64,000 nucleotides of DNA from Syngnathus acus (lineage: Eukaryota; Chordata; Actinopteri; Syngnathiformes; Syngnathidae): assembly GCF_901709675.1 (NCBI RefSeq), contig NC_051095.1:8585956-8649955 (forward strand), in the 5' to 3' direction. The translations under genes were made by a program, and so were the position numbers. The stretch's first letter is position 1, and each line of letters begins with the position of its first letter. The notes under the pieces were generated by a model. That model saw only the letters and a list, made by a program, of their open reading frames with translations, was not told where the DNA came from and ran no database searches. This document shows positions 23,191 to 36,864 of this stretch, piece by piece.

Positions 23191-26100
23191 TTTTATTTTT
23201 AACCGCAATCTACACAGGTCAAGCTTTGCATGTCACATTATCACCGCTAGTCCACCTCCTTATACTTGGGTGACACTTAGAAAAGAAAATTTCCGTACTG
23301 CAAAGTCTGTCAAACGCAATTTGGCTCATGTCCGGAAATGTGTATCGAACAACGTGATCCGGCGGTAATCATCCACTCTCAGCTCATGGTGTCAACTTCC
23401 CAATGCACATTGATGTCGTCCTCATTTCAGAATGGACTTTTGTTTTCAAGTAAAAAAAAAATTGTATTGCGACATTCATCTCTGATGTTTCCTTCTGCAC
23501 TATTGACATTTGAATTCATTTAAATTTCAGGCTCCACAAAGTCTGCCAATGAACAGCCAATATGTGTGTGTGTAACAAAACGATTGTGCGCGTATAATAA
23601 AGTGAATTTCCTATTAGTCTCTCACGCTCAATCAAGTTCATCAGACGCAAGTCGATACTCACGGCGAGCGCCTGAATTAAAAGGCCAAATAAAGCAACGT
23701 GACGTTATGATCGCGCTGATGAGCAACATTGACTGCGTTCGATACGATCATTCTCACTTCCGATCTTCAGCATTAGTTCTCAACTGTGAGCAGTTGTTCC
23801 CACAATATAACCACGAAATGAACGGCGTATATACTTTTGCAACAAGTGATTCAATGATTTTTACTGTATCTTGGCTTAGTTGTGAAATAAAATGGCATTA
23901 TGAATATGTTGAGTGTGATGCAGCGGTTTTGTATTGTGTTGCAAATTTGTTTTTAAGCTCTTTTAACATACGTTCAAAATAATGTAAACATGAGCGAAAG
24001 CAACTATAGTAAGAGAAAAAAAAAAGTACAGACACTGATAGAGTGTAATGATCTTTTTGTGTGTTTACAGGAAACAAATCCCATTTTGGGAAGGGCCAAA
24101 TACAAAGAAAAATAATGCTTATAATAATTTTCTGTGGGTGTAAAAAGCAGGATTACAGAGGACATGCAATCTTAAGCAAAAAACAGACTGAGCTTGTAAA
24201 CCACCCACTTTCTAGTTTCACTCTTCATCTTTAATATTTACCCTGTAAATCTAAATAAGTGTGTTACCAACTAGTGGACGGTCATTGAATGACATGTCAA
24301 ATTAATGGGAAGAGTAACAAAATTAGTATCCAACTATAAGGTTATGCAATGTGGTCGTTTGGTGTAATATAGTATAATGTCAGATAAAAGTCAGATTTCT
24401 TTTGCCATTTCTGTTTTTGCAATTTGGCTTTACATAAAATAAGTCCAATGTAATGACATTCAAAAATGTTCCCCACCCTAAAGAGAGCCCCCCCAAAAAT
24501 GGCTGCAAAGGTAAACAGATCAAAGTATTATTAAACAGTGAAATGCTGTGCCTGTAATTCATATATTTATTGTTTCTGTTGTTTTATTGATGAGATGTAT
24601 ATTTAATAATCATAATCAGCCAAATAATCAGAAATTGATTCTGCCAAATATTAAAATCGGCATCATCCTAAAAAAACTAAACCAAGTGAAGCCTATTGAT
24701 TTAGATATTCATGACAAGCTGGCTGAGGTCTGCAATTTCCTTCTGTGTAACATTTATCAGTGCGTGACGGCAAAAAAAATACCTCGGACACATTTATAAG
24801 ATATCATTAAATCAAAGTTGAACTTTGAGTCCCCAGTCAATGCGGAGGCAAAAATCCAGCAGGAATTTAATGTCCATCAGTGTTTCCCCACTCAAGTGAG
24901 GAATTGGTGCCAACTATCAAAAGAGCTTAAAGGACTCTTGTGAGTTTGATGAAGAGCTCTCAGCATCTTGGCCCGGGCCTCATTAGAAGCCTGAAGATGA
25001 GAAGGATGACGACGAGGTGGGGCCACGCACATGCACAACCACTTGACTGCTTTCATCACGCATTGCTTTAACCACCTCCGCCGTCTGCGAATGTGTGTCA
25101 CCCTTTCCTCACAAAGTGACGACCTCGAGGAGGCAGTGGAAATGTATCTCTCTAAATATAGATATTAATGTGTGCTTACATGCACCGGTTGGGAGGAAAA
25201 AATTGGACGTTTGTGGCCTTTTTTCTTGAATGGGTCAATAAAACTGATTGCGTACAACAAATTGACTTTTTGTTCATTAGCTTATTTAAATTTTTCATCC
25301 TGCACATGATAGTGTTTGTTCACTTACTATATGTTCTCTTTTTACGTAAGCAAGAGTTGTTTGTGGAATATTTAAAAAAGTAAATAAAAAATAATATGGA
25401 ACCTTCTCAAAGTGCGGTACGTGTATCATTGGCATTACGTGATCGCTAGTATGTGATAATCACTTTTTTTTTTTTAAACTTGTGCACAAAATTCACTTAC
25501 AGTACTTATGTAGCATTCGGTTGTATTTAACTTTGAAACAATATACTTGCATTTAATCTGTTTAGCAAACATTCATTCAGGAATAGATTTTTTTAAAAAA
25601 CGTTTATGCGCAATATAATTTAAAGGAAATATTTAAACATTTTTTTTCCCTTTAAGCACAGTCTTAGTGTTAAAATATAATGTTACAGTGGTTAAGAGTA
25701 GTATTCAATTACTTTAAGTTCTAATCATTTGAATGACTAACAAGCATTTTCATGTGCCATTCATCTCTATTGACAGGGAAGATGTTTGCAAATGAACACA
25801 AAGGTCTGCAAACAGCCTTTAAGGACCTTTAGGGTGAGGAGTTAAGTGCTTCTAGTGGTTAAGGTTCACATTTGAATGTTCTCACAGGGCTTAACGTCCA
25901 CTTTAATCGTACTTTTCTTTTTAAAACCGCTGCCTTTTTGTTAAACGCATGTCCGCACCAAATGCATGTGCCATGGTAATAAAGTGAAGTTCCGCAATGA
26001 ACATTTCTAAAAGGTCGCCATTGGAAAGTGTTTGAAGGCTAAACGCACCGCAGGGGGCCAGATCATTAACAGGCGATGTAATCGGGGCCACATCTTCAGC

Positions 26101-26420
26101 TTTCCCGGGCTTTTAAGTTCACATCAGACACATGCAGAGTTGCCCTAACGCTGTTCGGGAACTTGGTGAAACTGTATATGTACAGAATTGACTTTTTAGC
26201 TGATTATCAGTCTGAAAGTGTTGCAGCAAAAATGGCAGTTAAAAGACCACAATCAAAAGAAACGACTGTTATTTGTGAAGGAAAAGTTCTAGAAAGATTG
26301 ACTCAATTCTGAGTATGCGCCTGATGGACGTTGGGCACAAATGATACGTTTTGTCTGTGTAGCTGACTGACAAATGTTGCTGCTGGAAGGAAGGAATTGG
26401 AATGAACGGATTGATGGATG

Positions 26421-26664
26421 GGCGAGGAAGGAAGGAAGCAAGGAAGCAAGGAAGGTAGGATGGATGGATGGATGGAAAGAAATAAGGAAGTACAGAAGGA
26501 AAGAAGGAAGGAAGGAAAGAAGGAAGGAAGGAAAGAAGAAAAGGAAGGAAGGAAGGAAGGAAGGAAGGAAGGAAGGAAGGAAGGAAGGAAGGAAGGAAGG
26601 AAGGAAGGAAGGAAGGAAGGAAGGAAGGAAGGAAGGAAGGAAGGAAGGAAGGAAGGAAGGAAGG
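26421..26664 (+). repeat. (GGAA)n tetranucleotide array
   Basis: AAGG/GGAA units form an imperfect leader from 26421 and a perfect run of about 31 units at 26541-26664. The PSFLPSFLP- and GRKEGRKE-type open frames across it are translations of the repeat, not genes. Confidence 0.97.
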
Positions 26665-27345
26665 TGATGTACAAACTGTCTTCAGAGATTGTGACTGTTT
26701 TCTTAACATTCACGCTAAGTTGATTTAAAATGGCTCTGATTAACACCAAATAACATTCAGATGTTTTAGTAGGCTTTTCCTAACATTTCTGGATTAAGGC
26801 AGAAGTCATCATATCCACCATGATGATCGAGGCCACCACTTCTAGCTGAAGCAAAACAGCTGCAGTACACTGACTTTAGATGCCCATCAACCCTCGCTCC
26901 TCTGATCCCCAAAGCCTTAACCTTTACACTTGACTGTGAGACTGCTGACTGGTTCAAAAGCCAAAAAAACGAGGGCGGCCGAACCAAAATGAGTCGAAAG
27001 CAGAGAACTGCACCGCTCTGACCCGACAACAATTTTTATGCTGATACACTCGACCATCAATACAAGAGTAAGGGTCAAATGCAGTCTGGCTTTAAATATG
27101 TAAGAAGAGAAAAGCCGCAGGCACGTCAGAAGGACAAAACGGAAAAATCACGACCGGACATTCTGGTCATTTTGCGCTCCAACTCACGATTGCTCACGTT
27201 TACATGTTCGCCAGTCATTGTTTGGGCTACTTGACAAGCAGCGAGCTTCTAACCGACTACCCGTCATTTCTATTGCAGTTATGGAACAGTTGTTTTTAAT
27301 AGCAGATATCAATCATGTTGTCGCCAAGTACATGTCATTAAAGCT

Positions 27346-27420
27346 CCATCCATGCGTCCATTTTCTGTAGCCTCATTAGCGTGATGAGCGACTGCCTAGC
27401 ACAGGGACGGGCGATGGGCA
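27346..27420 (-). mobile_element. Degraded fish retroposon tail
   Basis: CCATCCATGCGTCCATTTTC then TAGCCTCATTAGCGTGATGAG resembles the CCATCCATCCATTTTCTGTA...CTCATTAGGGTC tail of teleost retroposons. It is short and diverged. Confidence 0.4.
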
Positions 27421-28550
27421 CCTCCCCAACATACAGAAAGATCAATACCTCAATCCAGATGTATCACTTCAATAAGATTTCATTGATATCACTTCACTGT
27501 TATCGGTGGCAATGGATGAATTTGTGACACGCAAACCAAAACTGGGGAGGGGTTTACTGTAATCCTATTTCTTGAATATTTAATTGAATTTGACGCGTCC
27601 TGGGTGATGCCGACGATATTCATCACTCACGCAGCTGTGCGCGCAGCAACTTTCGGGAGCCATTGTGCATTTGTGTGTGCAAACGTGATGATTTGCCCGC
27701 TTTAACGTCAATTAAAGCGGAATGCTCTTCAACGCATCTGCATCCCAACTCTTCACTCAAATGGCCCACATTAGAACCATTACGAGATGGATAGATTATT
27801 TTAGCACGAATCTGTTCTTCCTGTCCTCGTGGAATGACGTCAGAGGTCAGGTTAAAATAAACCTGATCATGTACTATGTTTGTAGCATAAGCAAGAAAAA
27901 GCAAGTAAATTCTATAAATGTCTGCATGATTCAAACATATTGTAATAATTTGTTGAGGACTGATAATTCTATTTTTATTTGTAGTTATTTTTGTTTTTAT
28001 TTTTTTAAGATTGTGTTTTAATTTTACATTTACATATGGAATAATGGACTATATATAAAGAGTAAAGGCACAAAGTGTCTGAAAATTGAGAAGTCAAATA
28101 AATGGCTGTGAAACATTTTTTTGTCATTATATTTGAATTTCCAATACCTTTTACCTATGGTATGATATTAAATACAATGACCCAGCAGTCACACAATTTG
28201 GCTAAAAGGGGGACACAAATATCTAATTGATACGTAAAATTACAATGTATGCGTCACAGAGACATTTATCTGATTTCACCTGAAGTGCATCCATTTAAAT
28301 AAAACGTGAACATTGTGAGGTGGAAACATGAGCGAAAGCTCAACAACAATGGCAGATGGTCTAAAAATGCCAAGATGATGATTTTGAGTTAATAGTGCAT
28401 AAAATAGATGCACGCGTGTGTGCTTGCGTGTGACTTTGGGTGACAAACTGACTGAAAGTCACCTTGCACATTGCGTCGTGCAACTCTCTGCTTATGAATT
28501 ATGACAGTTGCTGCTTGGCTAAAGCTACTCTGCTAAGCGTACATGCGCAT

Positions 28551-28715
<165 letters not shown>

Positions 28716-30206
28716 TGTACATCATCTCTTTGGCGCTTGTGGAGGAAAGTGATCATAAATTATGCAGCCGTGGCTCTTTCCCTTTTTAGGTTCGGCAGAG
28801 TCTTTGAGAGGGTTCTTAAATGCGTGCGTGTGTGTGTGGCTGCGCTACTTTGGCCAAGCGTCATGTCACGACTTCCTGCATCCATCAATGTGTCACATAG
28901 CCGATTCCTGTCGAACTCGGTCACAAGTTGACATTTAGAGGGGTGTGGAAAATATAAAGTTAATGAATGAATGTAGCCGGAATGAGAGTACCCCAAGAAA
29001 GAAGCTTTACTGGCATAGTAATTTTGGAATCATACTAAGAATCATACTAAGAGCCGTTGCCAAGAAAATATTTCGGTTTTTTTTTAATCTTAAAAACCTA
29101 TGTTACTCTTGAAAAATCATGGATTTATACTTTTTTTTTTCCTGGTACGTTTCTGACTTCATTGCACTAAAAACTTTGGGCTATTTTCATATTTTGATCT
29201 TCACTGAGGCTCCACTACATCTCCATCATCCCTCCTAATTGTACAAGCTTAGTTAAAAATCATGTATTCACAAAACTATTAATAAACCAGTGACAATTGA
29301 CATATTTGATGAATGGTACGAGCCTTAAAAAAAAAAAAAAAATTATAACAAATGTTCCCACTATTCATTTTTGAACCCCCCTATTGACAAATGGCCACCT
29401 CTGACACATTTCCACCTAGTTTCATCTGAGAACATTTATACGCAAACGGAAGACTTTTTTGAAAAATGAAGGACTATTTATACGGAAAAAAAGAATTATC
29501 ATCTGCTCTCATTAATCGTTGTTGTCATCGGCAAGAGAAAAACATGGAAAAAGAAATTGAAAGATCAATGAAGGAAAAAAAAGAAGAAGCATCTAATCCA
29601 ACTGCTTTGGACGTTTGAACAATGATTGATTAATCAGTTTCATATTAGGACGATGAGGCACTCTCCATCGCTCATTAGCCACACATACACAAAAACACAC
29701 ACGTGCACAAACAGTGTCTATATGAGTGTGTACACGCATGTATTAAAACACTCTAGGTCTCATGTGTGCCAGGGGCCTCATTGGCATGCGCCGCGCCAGC
29801 CCGCCAAGCGCGAGCTGTCCGGACTCGCGTCGGGCTCATTAGTGCGCTCGTTAGTCCGGTTATGTTAAATCGAAATTACCATTCATCATCACACGGGGAG
29901 CCATCACTTACAGACCGCGCTAACTGGATTAACCCAATACAAGACACGCGCATGCGCTCGCAGCAGAATCACATATCGCACGTTAGTTAGTTAGCGGCTG
30001 TTAGCCTGGATTGCCACGCAATCAATTGGTGGATATTAGTGACAATTGCTTGGTCCTTGTGTCCCAAAATTCTTGAATAGATGAATATATATACTGCCGA
30101 TTTCGATTCAAAAACATGGATTGGTTTCCATTTATTGAAAGAAAATATTGGGGGGGGAAAATGCACTGTACACTATACTTATAGTGCATATACAGATACA
30201 AATATA

Positions 30207-30380
30207 TACCGTAATTTTCGGACTATAAGTCGCACCGGAGTATAAGTCGCACCAGCCATAAAATGCCCAAAAAAGTGAAAAAACCCCATATATATGTATA
30301 TAAATCGCTCCTGAGTATAAGTCGCCCCCCCACCCAAACTATGAAAAAAAACCGCGACTTATAGTCCGAAAATTACGGTA
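30207..30380. mobile_element. 174-bp MITE with TACCGTAATTTTCGGACTAT termini
   Basis: The two ends are perfect inverted repeats (left TACCGTAATTTTCGGACTAT, right ATAGTCCGAAAATTACGGTA). Inside, GTATAAGTCGC occurs twice more. It is flanked by TA-rich DNA, compatible with a TA target. It has no coding capacity and is related in its termini and internal motif to the element at 55590-55998. Confidence 0.9.
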
Positions 30381-31540
30381 CACATATTTAAATATACATA
30401 CATATATATAGATATATCCATTACATCGATTTGAACACGATTGTTGACTTCAACCCTAAATCATAGCATGACGAATCATGTCCCAAAGTATGCAGGATGT
30501 TGTCTGGGATCCTCGGAGCGTTTTATGTTTGAGCCTGAACACAATACGGCAAATGCTTCTTCATGGTGTGCGTGTAAACGCTAGTTTCCACCATGTTGGC
30601 GTGCTCGAGGGTGCGATGGAGCGTGAAATGACAGCAACACATGGAAAGACAAACAGTCCCGCATCAAACACTTCCATCTGCGTGCGCTGATGCGACTACA
30701 AAAAGAGCAACAAGTCCAACTAACGCAAGGTGCCAAATCTTCGGTTTAGTGCATGACTACAAACGGAGGCCAGGGGCGTTTATTTACTCAACCACAGATG
30801 GATGGAGGAATCTATTACCATATTGCAAATTAAGTTCAACAGTCGTACTGCTTTAAGTTTCAAGTCGAAAAACAATTTCTTTGTTTTGCGACCCGCAGTT
30901 GGATATCTACAACTTGTGTATTTAAAATAATCACATCACTTTGCTTTAATAAAGTTTAGCATAATGCTCTCTGCTGTTACTCCTGCCGCACAATATTTTG
31001 GTCTTAACTATCTAATCATACGTATTTTTATCAGGCCAGCAAAATGATATTTTGTTTAATGCACTCCATGATAAATCATTTTGATTACAAACCACAAAAT
31101 GGTGTCATTTTAGCCAAAAACGCTTAATCGTCCCTGGCAGGTTTTGCCGATATGGACACTAACAATCCGACGATTAATTCCACAAGCTGATTTGGCCGCC
31201 TACAAATTGGTGCCGTTTAATCATCAGGCAGTAGACCAAAAAGTCATCGCCGCATGCGAATTTCCTTTTTTAATTTTTCAACGTGGCAGCATCTTAGTCG
31301 ATCTTCATCACCGAAGCGGTTCGATGCGGATATGAACACCCGGGAAAAGATGACCCTGCGCCGCTGGGATCAAGCGCACTAATCGCATCTCAATTTGCAA
31401 GCGCGAATTGATTGTGAGGCGACCGTTTAAAATGCAGCACAAGGTTGATTGAAACAGAAAGCGGCTAGAAAAACAATTCAAAAACAATAATAATCTGAGG
31501 AATAACTAATGAGGTTTTAAATGGGTTGAAAACAGCACAG

Positions 31541-32455
31541 GCTCACTATTTGGTAAACTACAGTTGTTAACAGTATATTTATTCTAGTTCCTAGATGGAA
31601 GAATTTTGTTAAAGAAGATTATTTCATAATGAGCTACGACCATTTATAACTGGGCTCATTATTTGGCAACAGGAGTTTGCACAGGCTACTGTTATCCACT
31701 AGTGTTAAAGAAGTCTTCATTTCTAAAATGTAGTTATGCACCCAAAGCATGGATGCTTTTATTACAAAGTGGTAGGCTACAATGTAAGCTTGCTATTTTA
31801 CAAGCAGGAGGTAATACTAGTTGTTCATATTGATCTCCATTATGATTTACAGAAGGTATAAAAGATGAAAAATAACACTCTAATACACGTTTAGTAAAGT
31901 AAAGTAAAAACCTACATCATTGGTACCCTTTTTATGAATTGGTACCGTGTAAGGTCGATATTTGGCAAGTACAGAAGTCATTCTGGATATTTTTGTCTAT
32001 TACAATATTTATGTATTATGGCAGTTTTGTATTTAAAAAAAACTAAACATTTCAAAAAATCATGTCTAAAATATTTATGTTGTATTATGGGGGCATCATG
32101 TATGCTCACTATTTGGCAAGAAGAAGATCATTCTGGCTGTTCTTATCTAGAATATATAGAAGAGCAATCATAAGTTGTAGTAATTTTATTATATAGCTAT
32201 TCTATAACAGATAATTGTTTTATTTATTATTATCTTATTTATTTATTGCAGTGTTTAAATTAATTAAAACACTAATAACACTAATTAAAAATCATGCATG
32301 TAAATTGAGCGTCTGCTCCCTGTATGTACATGTCTGCTCACTATTTGGCAAGGAGAGGTCACGACACCTTGACCATTTTAAAACTATAAAAAAAAAACTA
32401 CAACAGCATTACTCTTATTATAAAGCGATAATGTAAAGGCTCACTATTTGGCAAG
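31541..32455 (+). repeat. Cluster of a 17-bp motif, seven spaced copies
   Basis: GCTCACTATTTGGCAAG occurs exactly at 32104, 32336 and 32439. Diverged copies lie at 31541 (TTGGTAAA ending), 31654, 31788 and 31953. Spacing is irregular (104-235 bp). Downstream of several copies AGAAGTCATTCTGG or a close variant is also repeated, so the repeated unit is longer than the core. An exact inverted copy lies at 34080-34096. I do not recognise the family. Confidence 0.85.
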
Positions 32456-32542
32456 CAGAAAGTCATGCTTGCTGATGTCATCTTGTGCCAAAATAGATGG
32501 CTGCTTTGAACGTAATCCAAAATGTAGAATTGTATTGCAAAC

Positions 32543-32704
32543 ATACTCATTTTACACATGGAGAGAGAAATAATTAATTTGTGAACATTTTATGAATTCC
32601 CACCAAATTCCTGCCAATGTGCATTATATTTTAACATATACTCATTTTACACATGAAGTGTGAAATAATTAATTTGTGAACATTATTTTTTTGTATGAAT
32701 TCCC
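32543..32704 (+). repeat. Direct duplication of about 60-70 bp
   Basis: ACTCATTTTACACATG, AAATAATTAATTTGTGAACA and TATGAATTCCCA recur in the same order about 93 bp apart. The second copy has a short T-rich insertion. Confidence 0.85.
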
Positions 32705-33056
32705 ATATTTAAATGTTGAATAATCAAGTCACGTCCACACCGGTGTGCAGTTGTTCATGTGAGTCATGGTAATGTTGTGGGATTATTTTCTTTTAATTAG
32801 CCACCGATTTTGTGAGCATTTTTATCTTGCAGATGAGTCAGAGTTTAATGTGTTCCTGTTGGGCATGAAAATGAATTGTTCTCTAGCTACATTTATTAAT
32901 ATTCGTGAGAAACAGCTTTCGCAGCCGATGTTTGGCATTTCACTTGGGCGTTTGGAAGATGCTCTTATGAAATGTCAAAATATTTAGATTTTTTCTGTTT
33001 TACTGTAGAAGCAGTATTTTGCTACTTTATGATTGAGTGATTTTGTTTTAATTTCC

Positions 33057-33058
<2 letters not shown>

Positions 33059-33088
<30 letters not shown>
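33059..33088 (+). repeat. (AG)n microsatellite
   Basis: Fifteen AG units. Confidence 0.95.
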
Positions 33089-33090
<2 letters not shown>

Positions 33091-33465
33091 CGATAAAATT
33101 CTTAGATTACAGAATAAGGGGTGTTGGGTTGAAGGATTACAGCAAAAGAAAGAAAAACTAAAACTATACAATATATGAATAATAAAACCATATATCAATT
33201 TTAATGCGCAGAAATTGCCTTACAAAAATGTACAGTGTAAAAACCCAACGATTGGCTATTGGTCATAATTGTGCATGTTTGATCTATTAGTGAGTGTTCG
33301 GTATTTGCATTTCAAAGCTTTTCTGACAGACAAAAAGTTTTGTTTCTTTTTAAACCATTTGTGACTCTTACCAGTATGGCCAATATTAAATTCCATAATA
33401 TCAATACAAAATATATATGATATTCCAGATCCATTTATCAATCACATCTGCCCTAATCAGCATGT

Positions 33466-33498
33466 CTCCTCCTCCTCCTCTTCCTCCTCCTCCTCCTC
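33466..33498 (+). repeat. (CTC)n trinucleotide repeat
   Basis: CTCCTC-type units with one TTC interruption. The Pro-rich frame over it is a repeat artefact. Confidence 0.9.
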
Positions 33499-34782
33499 AA
33501 AAGCAGCAAGCTTGTGCTTCTAAAGGCAAGATTATGATTTATTTAACCTCTGAATGGCAGATTTTTTTTTCAACAAATTTTGGGGGGAAAGGCCGAAGTT
33601 TGGCATGTGGCCGGCAAGTAAAAAGTTATCCGACAAAATTTGAAGGTCAGCAATCATGTGGCAATAGTAGCCAGCTATTGTTGCAGTCGATGCGCAATAT
33701 AGGTGGCAAAAAAATTTAAATTCATAAATGAAAAGAAAAGACACTGAAACAATAAAGAGCGGAGAAGTATCAAAACATGACAAGCGAGTCATTTGATGGG
33801 TATCAAAAAGAAAGACAAAAAGAAAGCGTGGAGAGACGAGATGGAGGATCAGAGGGAGGAATGAGGCAAGCCCGCATTCATTATTAATGAAACAAATGTC
33901 TGACTGACTGACTCAATTTGAGGCTTGGCTGTTTCCACACCAGCGAGGTGTCACATTGACTTACAGTGACGATGAAGAGGAGGGAGACGAGAGCCTTACC
34001 TCAGTCCCATTCGTGTTATGCAAACTGATTATTCATTACTTTCGCAACGCTATGGAAACACAACGATTGTGAAATTCTGCTTGCCAAATAGTGAGCCCAC
34101 AGTTAGTGTCATTTGATCTTAGGGGCCACCTTTGATTTTTAAAACAGACAGATGGGAGGGGGCAGGTAATTTGTGTGAGGTTTAAATAATGAATTGCTTC
34201 TCTGTATGGTGGCAGGCGCCTCTCGTTACAACAAGCGGTTGTTTGACAGATCCAATTAGTAATTAATCTTTTAAAAAATAAATCATGGTTTTAATGCCAG
34301 TCCCGATTGAAGTTTACTGTCAAACTAAACATAAAATAAAGATGTTGCATATTTGAAAGAACCACATAGCCTTCGCTAGTTTAATATTAAATGTTCCATA
34401 GGCACACACTGAGGAACAAATATTTGAACCAACACATTAAGACAGACGATAAAAACACAGTTTACTCCTAAATTCTTCATACTCAGCCAAGAATAACTAA
34501 TATTACTGCTGTACTGAAATACAAGAGAGGAGCTGAGTCTCTCTGATGGATGGATGGATTATTTCCTCAAAACACATTTGTTGGAGGGATGGGATATAAA
34601 ATGCTATTTATATTCATTTCCATCCCAAACACCACATTAATCCAAAATAATTAAATAAATACTACAACAAAAAATATATTCCTCAAAAAAGGGGGGCGTC
34701 AATTATTCAGTTGCTGTCTATTAGGGATAGGGCCCTGTCTCGCGCACTCATGAATATATACCGCCATTACTGTTCTACTTTT

Positions 34783-34787
<5 letters not shown>

Positions 34788-34816
<29 letters not shown>
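34788..34816 (+). repeat. Poly(A) tract
   Basis: There are 29 consecutive A. No retroposon body could be recognised before it. Confidence 0.9.
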
Positions 34817-34818
<2 letters not shown>

Positions 34819-36677
34819 TGACAGGTGAAATATTGAAATTAAAATGCAAAAAGTGCAAACACGTACCCACATATTATTTCAAACTATAGTCACACTTTGG
34901 ACCACTTGGACAGGACAGATGGGCATGCATGCGTGTGCGTGCACCTGGCTTTGTTAAAACGTTACACCAGGGTGACTAAAGTGTGTGTCCCGTCCTGCCT
35001 TCTGCTGTGTATTTACAGTGCATTGTAAATTCCGCCGTCAAGCCTCTTATGAATTGCTAATGACCCTCACCAGGCACCATCACTCTCCTCCGGGATCAAA
35101 AGTCAGCAACCAAATGGTGGACGCTCTGGCTTCTCATAAGCATCCTGGCTCGGTTTTCATCCAGGCTTCCGCACACCCGAGTATCGAACAGTTTTCACTG
35201 GAAGCCTTGACGCTCTTTAATCATTTATGTGAGCACATTAGGAAGCGTCACACTGCACCATCAACGCCACGACTGCGAGAGACGCTCGGCGACGGATAGC
35301 GACAATTAACGACGGATGGCTGAGTGGACCATGTCGCAAGTGCATAAAATGATACATCGGATACCATTAGACAGATTAGAATTCCATTTTCAATTTAGCT
35401 TCCGCGCTTCAAATTTCATTGCACTTTGCGACTGTAGGGGGAGCCCAGGAACTACAAAATGAGTTCTTCCCATTTCTTGCTTTAACAAAGTACCCTGTGG
35501 TCTCAGATTGGATGAGGGCAGTGAGTTTTCACAGGGAAACTGCAAAACTCACGCCGCATCAAACACACTAGTCGGACATCTTATCCAAGTAGGCTAGCTA
35601 GCAAAGAAGTGGACCGCCACAGCCAAATGGAGATTTAATTTCGCAACAAGTTCAGCTAATGCTAGCATGTGGAATGTTACAATTACACTAAGAAATTATA
35701 GCGAAACATCACCTAAAGGAATTTTAATAATTGTCTATATTAATAGTTATAAATACGACAAATATTATATCAAACTCAACTTCTATTTCCTTTAAAACTA
35801 AAATGCTAAAAATCTAAAAATAGTAATTATAAAGCGACTGCCATCGTTTTTTAGCACAAGCTGAACAGGAGTAGACCCCTAACTTCCACTAACTACCCAG
35901 GCTAAACTTAAACATACAAAGATCTTACAAAGACCTATCACTTTGACATACTTCCTTGACACCAATTACTGCTGTCCTGTCAGAGGTTTACTCTCCTATT
36001 GGTCTTTGACGTCATCTTATGATTTGTGGCATTTTCAGTCTGTATGTGGAAGCATCAGATTATGCCAACGAAAGAGCCAAATCAATTATTTTCACCTAGA
36101 AATTATTGCTAAATCTTCCATGGGTGACCTTGACTGTCTCCATACCAACCACCACAATTCAAACATGTTCATCGAGTCGCCAAATCAGAGTTCGTATCCT
36201 CCCGCCCCCTCACGCCCTGACATCCACTCCTCTGCATCCTCCCCTTCTAATTTACAAGTTTTATCAGCAGCTCCAACTTTTCATCGCAAGTGGCAACACA
36301 CTGCCTGCAGACAAATGAGCCAATGCTTGAGCAACACACAAATACAACAACTTTCTCATAAAATGTCCCGAGCAATGTAAAAATGCAAAGCTATAAAAAA
36401 AAAAGGAACATAATCCCACTGGAGTGCCTGAGGAGCACATTTTTGCATGCCAGAATATTCATGTTTGTGTGAGTGCGTGCGTGAGATGTGCATCAAGGAT
36501 GCTCTCCTTGACAGGCACATTAGAAAGAAAAAAAAAACTTAGACATGCAATATTTTCCAGATGATTCACTTAGACACTTATTAAAGTGAGGAAGAAGATA
36601 GAAATGAAGACGGGATGAAGGTTGTGACCTGTAAAATGAAAGATGGAGGAGGAAGATTTTTTTTTTTTTCTACTTAC

Positions 36678-36749
36678 AGAATCTCCAGATCGCGCAGTGC
36701 TCGGAAAGCCCCATCTTCAATGCAGCTGATGTGGTTGCTGTCCAGTTGC
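36678..36749 (-). CDS. slit3: slit3 exon 6: D1 leucine-rich repeat, TG-repeat acceptor
   Basis: This 72-nt exon encodes [15 protein letters not shown] then RALRDLEIL, nearly identical to the SLIT3 repeat ([23 protein letters not shown]) and distinct from SLIT2 (LDYNQ...LEVL). The donor is GTAAGTA. The acceptor is odd: the usual polypyrimidine tract is replaced by a TG repeat that runs to TGTAG at the exon edge. The exon is phase 2-2, so skipping would remove one LRR without a frameshift. Confidence 0.98.
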
Positions 36750-36772
36750 CTACACACACAAACACACACACG

Positions 36773-36829
<57 letters not shown>

Positions 36830-36864
36830 ACACACAGACACACACACACACACAAACACACACA
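36750..36864 (-). repeat. Compound (TG)n repeat at the exon 6 3' splice site
   Basis: On the transcribed (minus) sense this is TG repeat with TTTG, TCTG and GCGTGCG interruptions, directly followed by the AG of the exon 6 acceptor. No other AG occurs on the minus strand across 36752-36877. A branch-like CTTGACT has its A at 36868, about 117 nt from the AG. Confidence 0.95.

Noticed and set aside
26269-26749. Long open frames with PSFLPSFLP or GRKEGRKE repeats
   Set aside because: They are direct translations of the GGAA/TTCC array on both strands, with no coding context.
35940-35965. 18-bp match (ACATACTTCCTTGACACC) with 54267-54284
   Set aside because: The flanks do not align beyond a few bases. 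It may be a trace of a repeat but is too short to call.
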